DNA of 6,634 bases, from positions 1-6,634 of the forward strand of contig JAUZQS010000209.1 in assembly GCA_030950875.1 (NCBI GenBank), read 5' to 3'. Positions 5,480 through 6,634 of the stretch are shown in pieces (within the stretch, counting starts at the first letter, position 1; each line of letters starts with the position of its first letter). The notes beneath the pieces are model-generated. The model was not told the DNA's origin. It saw nothing but the letters and a program-made list of their open reading frames with translations, and did no database searches. The DNA is from Mariprofundaceae bacterium (GTDB lineage: Bacteria; Pseudomonadota; Zetaproteobacteria; Mariprofundales; Mariprofundaceae). The position numbers and the translations under genes are program-made.

Positions 5480-5509
5480 TTGACTTTAGACCTCTTTTTG
5501 GGCTATATT
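5480..5509 (+). promoter_or_regulatory. Promoter of the Phd/ParE-like module
   Basis: TTGACT (5480-5485) and TATATT (5504-5509) each match 5 of 6 consensus bases, with an 18-bp spacer. The start would fall near 5516, about 20 nt before the antitoxin ATG. It lies just outside the 111-bp palindromic element, so this module has its own transcription. Confidence 0.6.
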
Positions 5510-5537
5510 TGGACTGCTTTTAATGCGGAGGCTCAGT

Positions 5538-5801
5538 ATGAAATTGTCCAGTCAAATAAAACCTATCAGCTATCTTAAGGCGCATGCAGCTGAAATTGTA
5601 CGTAATATGGGGGATCAGCAGGAGCCGCTGGTGATCACCCAAAATGGTGAGGCCAAGGTGGTGATGCAGGATATCAGAAGTTACGAACAGACCCAGGAAA
5701 CCTTGGCATTGCTGAAAATACTGGCGTTGGGAAATCGTCAGATTGAGACAGGCAGGGTTACTGATGCTGTCGATGTGATTCGGAATATTAGAGAAAAGTA
5801 A
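5538..5801 (+). CDS. Phd/YefM-family antitoxin
   Basis: An 87-residue antitoxin from the ATG at 5538, selected because CGGAGG (5526-5531) sits 6 nt upstream; the earlier ATG at 5523 would overlap that site. Residues 1-50 are the Phd/YefM DNA-binding domain: IKPISYLKAHAAEIVRNM, then PLVITQNGEAKVVMQDIRSY. The remainder (ETLALLKILALGNRQIETGR, AVDVIRNIRE) is the helical tail that wraps the toxin. The stop TAA shares its last A with the toxin ATG (TAATG), so the two are translationally coupled. It would act as labile neutraliser and autorepressor. Confidence 0.92.
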   Translation: MKLSSQIKPISYLKAHAAEIVRNMGDQQEPLVITQNGEAKVVMQDIRSYEQTQETLALLKILALGNRQIETGRVTDAVDVIRNIREK

Positions 5802-6127
5802 TGTCATTTGCGGTAAAACTCACTGATGATGCAGCACGTGATTTAGCAGAACTGTATGACTACATTGAGCAAAATGATGCGCCTGACAAAGCCGATTATG
5901 TTCTGGAGAAGATCGAAGAACTCTTTTTTAGTCTGAGCGAAATGCCAGAGCGGGGCAGCTACCCTAATGAGTTGTTGGTACTGGGGATTCGGAATTATCG
6001 GGAGGTGTATTTCAAACCATACCGTATCATTTATCAGGTGATTGGAGAAATCGTATACGTGTTATTGATTGCAGATGGTCGCCGTGAAATGCAGTCGCTA
6101 CTGGAGCGACGGTTAGTGTTAGGCTGA
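5801..6127 (+). CDS. RelE/ParE-family toxin
   Basis: A 108-residue toxin with the RelE/ParE fold. Visible signatures are VKLTDDAARDLAELYDYI (residues 5-22), a central helix with EKIEELFFSLSEMPERG, and the strand-rich end YREVYFKPYRIIYQV, VYVLLIADGRREMQSLLERR. This end matches proteins annotated as ParE/RelE partners of Phd antitoxins. Whether it hits ribosome-bound mRNA (RelE-like) or gyrase (ParE-like) cannot be decided from sequence. Full length and apparently intact. Immediately downstream begins transposase debris, so the toxin gene lies close against a mobile-element junction. Confidence 0.92.
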   Translation: MSFAVKLTDDAARDLAELYDYIEQNDAPDKADYVLEKIEELFFSLSEMPERGSYPNELLVLGIRNYREVYFKPYRIIYQVIGEIVYVLLIADGRREMQSLLERRLVLG

Positions 6128-6133
6128 CTGAGG

Positions 6134-6146
6134 TGTCAATATGATA
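6134..6146 (+). repeat. 13-bp direct repeat of the 111-bp element
   Basis: GTCAATATGATAC is identical to 5432-5444, which is one arm of the palindromic element. Together the two copies flank the Phd/ParE module in the same orientation. The bases after it (GGAGC) do not continue the match. Confidence 0.7.
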
Positions 6147-6170
6147 CGGAGCAGTCTGCCAAAAAAAGGC

Positions 6171-6381
6171 CATGATTTTACTCCTGCCCTTGATCACTAT
6201 GGCGACTTTTCCACGTTTCTTCCTCAGAAAAACAGTTCTTCCGAGGCATTCAAAAGGCGTCGGCAATCGGAAACAACGGGGCGCCCTTTGGGATCGGATG
6301 ATTGGATCGACAGCAATGACCGGGCGAGAGCTAAAGGCAAGGAAAAGTGGGCCGAAAAGAAAGGGTGTGAGTGAAAGTTAA
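6171..6381 (+). pseudogene. Frameshifted C-terminal remnant of a RAYT (Y1-type) transposase
   Basis: One frame gives DHYGDFSTFL and SEAFKRRRQSETTGRPLGSD followed by DWI, the usual C-terminal region of REP-associated tyrosine transposases. The next frame continues with AMTGRELKARKSGPKRKGVS and ends at TAA 6379-6381. The switch lies between about 6308 and 6316; a small deletion fits, since typical proteins have a few more residues between the WI and the TG blocks. The N-terminal catalytic part, with the HUH motif and tyrosine, is absent. An ATG at 6141 in the first frame is supplied by the 13-bp repeat and is probably accidental. No activity is expected. Family recognition is from memory of the conserved tail. 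Confidence 0.75.
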
Positions 6382-6525
6382 GTGCATTTAGTCAACTAAT
6401 GGGGATCTTCTTCGCAAAGAAAAATATCCGCCTGAGCATTGCCGCGACTCGTTATATGGTAAAAAGCACCGAAATACTCCAAACGTAAAGAGCGAGCCTT
6501 GTAGTAGGCTACAAATAACAGCTAG
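6382..6525. other. Non-coding 3' region of the transposase remnant
   Basis: There is no gene here. A small hairpin pairs TTGTAG (6499-6504) with CTACAA (6511-6514 plus 6509-6510). It lies just inside the right 19-bp repeat, where RAYT-type elements often carry a subterminal hairpin. Confidence 0.4.
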
Positions 6526-6634
6526 AAAGTAAAGCTTTGACCCCATTTCTTATCAATCACCGCTATAAAGCGGTCTCGCCTCTTCTTAATGTGTTTGTCT
6601 GCTGCGCAGGTATCGGAACGTTGATTTTGAGATC
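6522..6634 (-). CDS. Possible 3' end of an unidentified minus-strand gene
   Basis: A frame is open from the right edge to TAG at 6522-6524, giving about 36 residues including RSDTCAADKHIKKRRDRFIA and VIDKKWGQSFTF. The last residues are read through the 19-bp repeat, so a real gene would have had its end replaced by the element. I do not recognise the family, and an open frame this short can occur by chance. A hairpin ACCGCT-ATAA-AGCGGT lies at 6559-6574. Confidence 0.2.
   Translation of the reverse strand, partial: SQNQRSDTCAADKHIKKRRDRFIAVIDKKWGQSFTF
6526..6544. repeat. Right 19-bp inverted repeat of the toxin-antitoxin island
   Basis: AAAGTAAAGCTTTGACCCC is the exact reverse complement of 4254-4272. 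After one mismatch, three more inner bases also match. It closes a 2291-bp segment that holds both toxin-antitoxin modules and the transposase remnant. Confidence 0.8.

Noticed and set aside
5523..5537. Earlier ATG for the Phd-type antitoxin
   Set aside because: It would overlap the CGGAGG ribosome site that is well placed for the ATG at 5538, where the family N-terminus begins.

Overview
The window looks like an accessory stretch of a proteobacterial chromosome, most likely gammaproteobacterial. This rests on the style of the Bax-like glucosaminidase, HDOD and TetR proteins, the REP-associated (RAYT-type) transposase remnant and the moderate GC. The genus cannot be fixed from sequence alone. 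There are eight intact or edge-truncated genes, two gene remnants, and an unusual amount of small mobile DNA in the gaps. No rRNA, tRNA or CRISPR array was seen.

Left part (1-2762): the 3' end of a Bax-like peptidoglycan glucosaminidase gene (+) converges on a minus-strand signalling pair. The pair is an HDOD-domain protein (1602-2744) followed by a short REC + HisKA-like protein without an ATPase domain (511-1110). The 490-bp gap between them is mobile debris: two 152-bp copies of one miniature element (termini GTAA, IS66-like in style) and a half copy of a second element. One miniature element inserted over the HDOD stop codon with a clear target duplication and left the protein end unchanged.

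Middle (2763-4205): another end of the GTAA family, a 164-bp element with 24-bp perfect inverted repeats (2857-3022), and the 5' stub of a minus-strand gene cut off by that element. The stub's promoter region carries a 26-bp dyad of TetR-operator type. A TetR-family regulator gene lies divergently on the plus strand, separated from the dyad by a 179-bp imperfect inverted-repeat element. It appears to be a repressor that has lost its neighbouring target gene.

Right part (4206-6634): two complete type II toxin-antitoxin modules, HigB/HigA-like (toxin first) and Phd/RelE-ParE-like (antitoxin first). They sit with the frameshifted C-terminal remnant of a RAYT transposase between 19-bp perfect inverted repeats (4254-4272 and 6526-6544). 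A palindromic 111-bp element of similar GGGGTCA style separates the two modules, and 13 bp of it recur directly after the second toxin gene. The best candidate for something undescribed is this arrangement: two toxin-antitoxin modules packaged inside RAYT-type ends. The toxin gene higB also appears to be read from a leaderless transcript.
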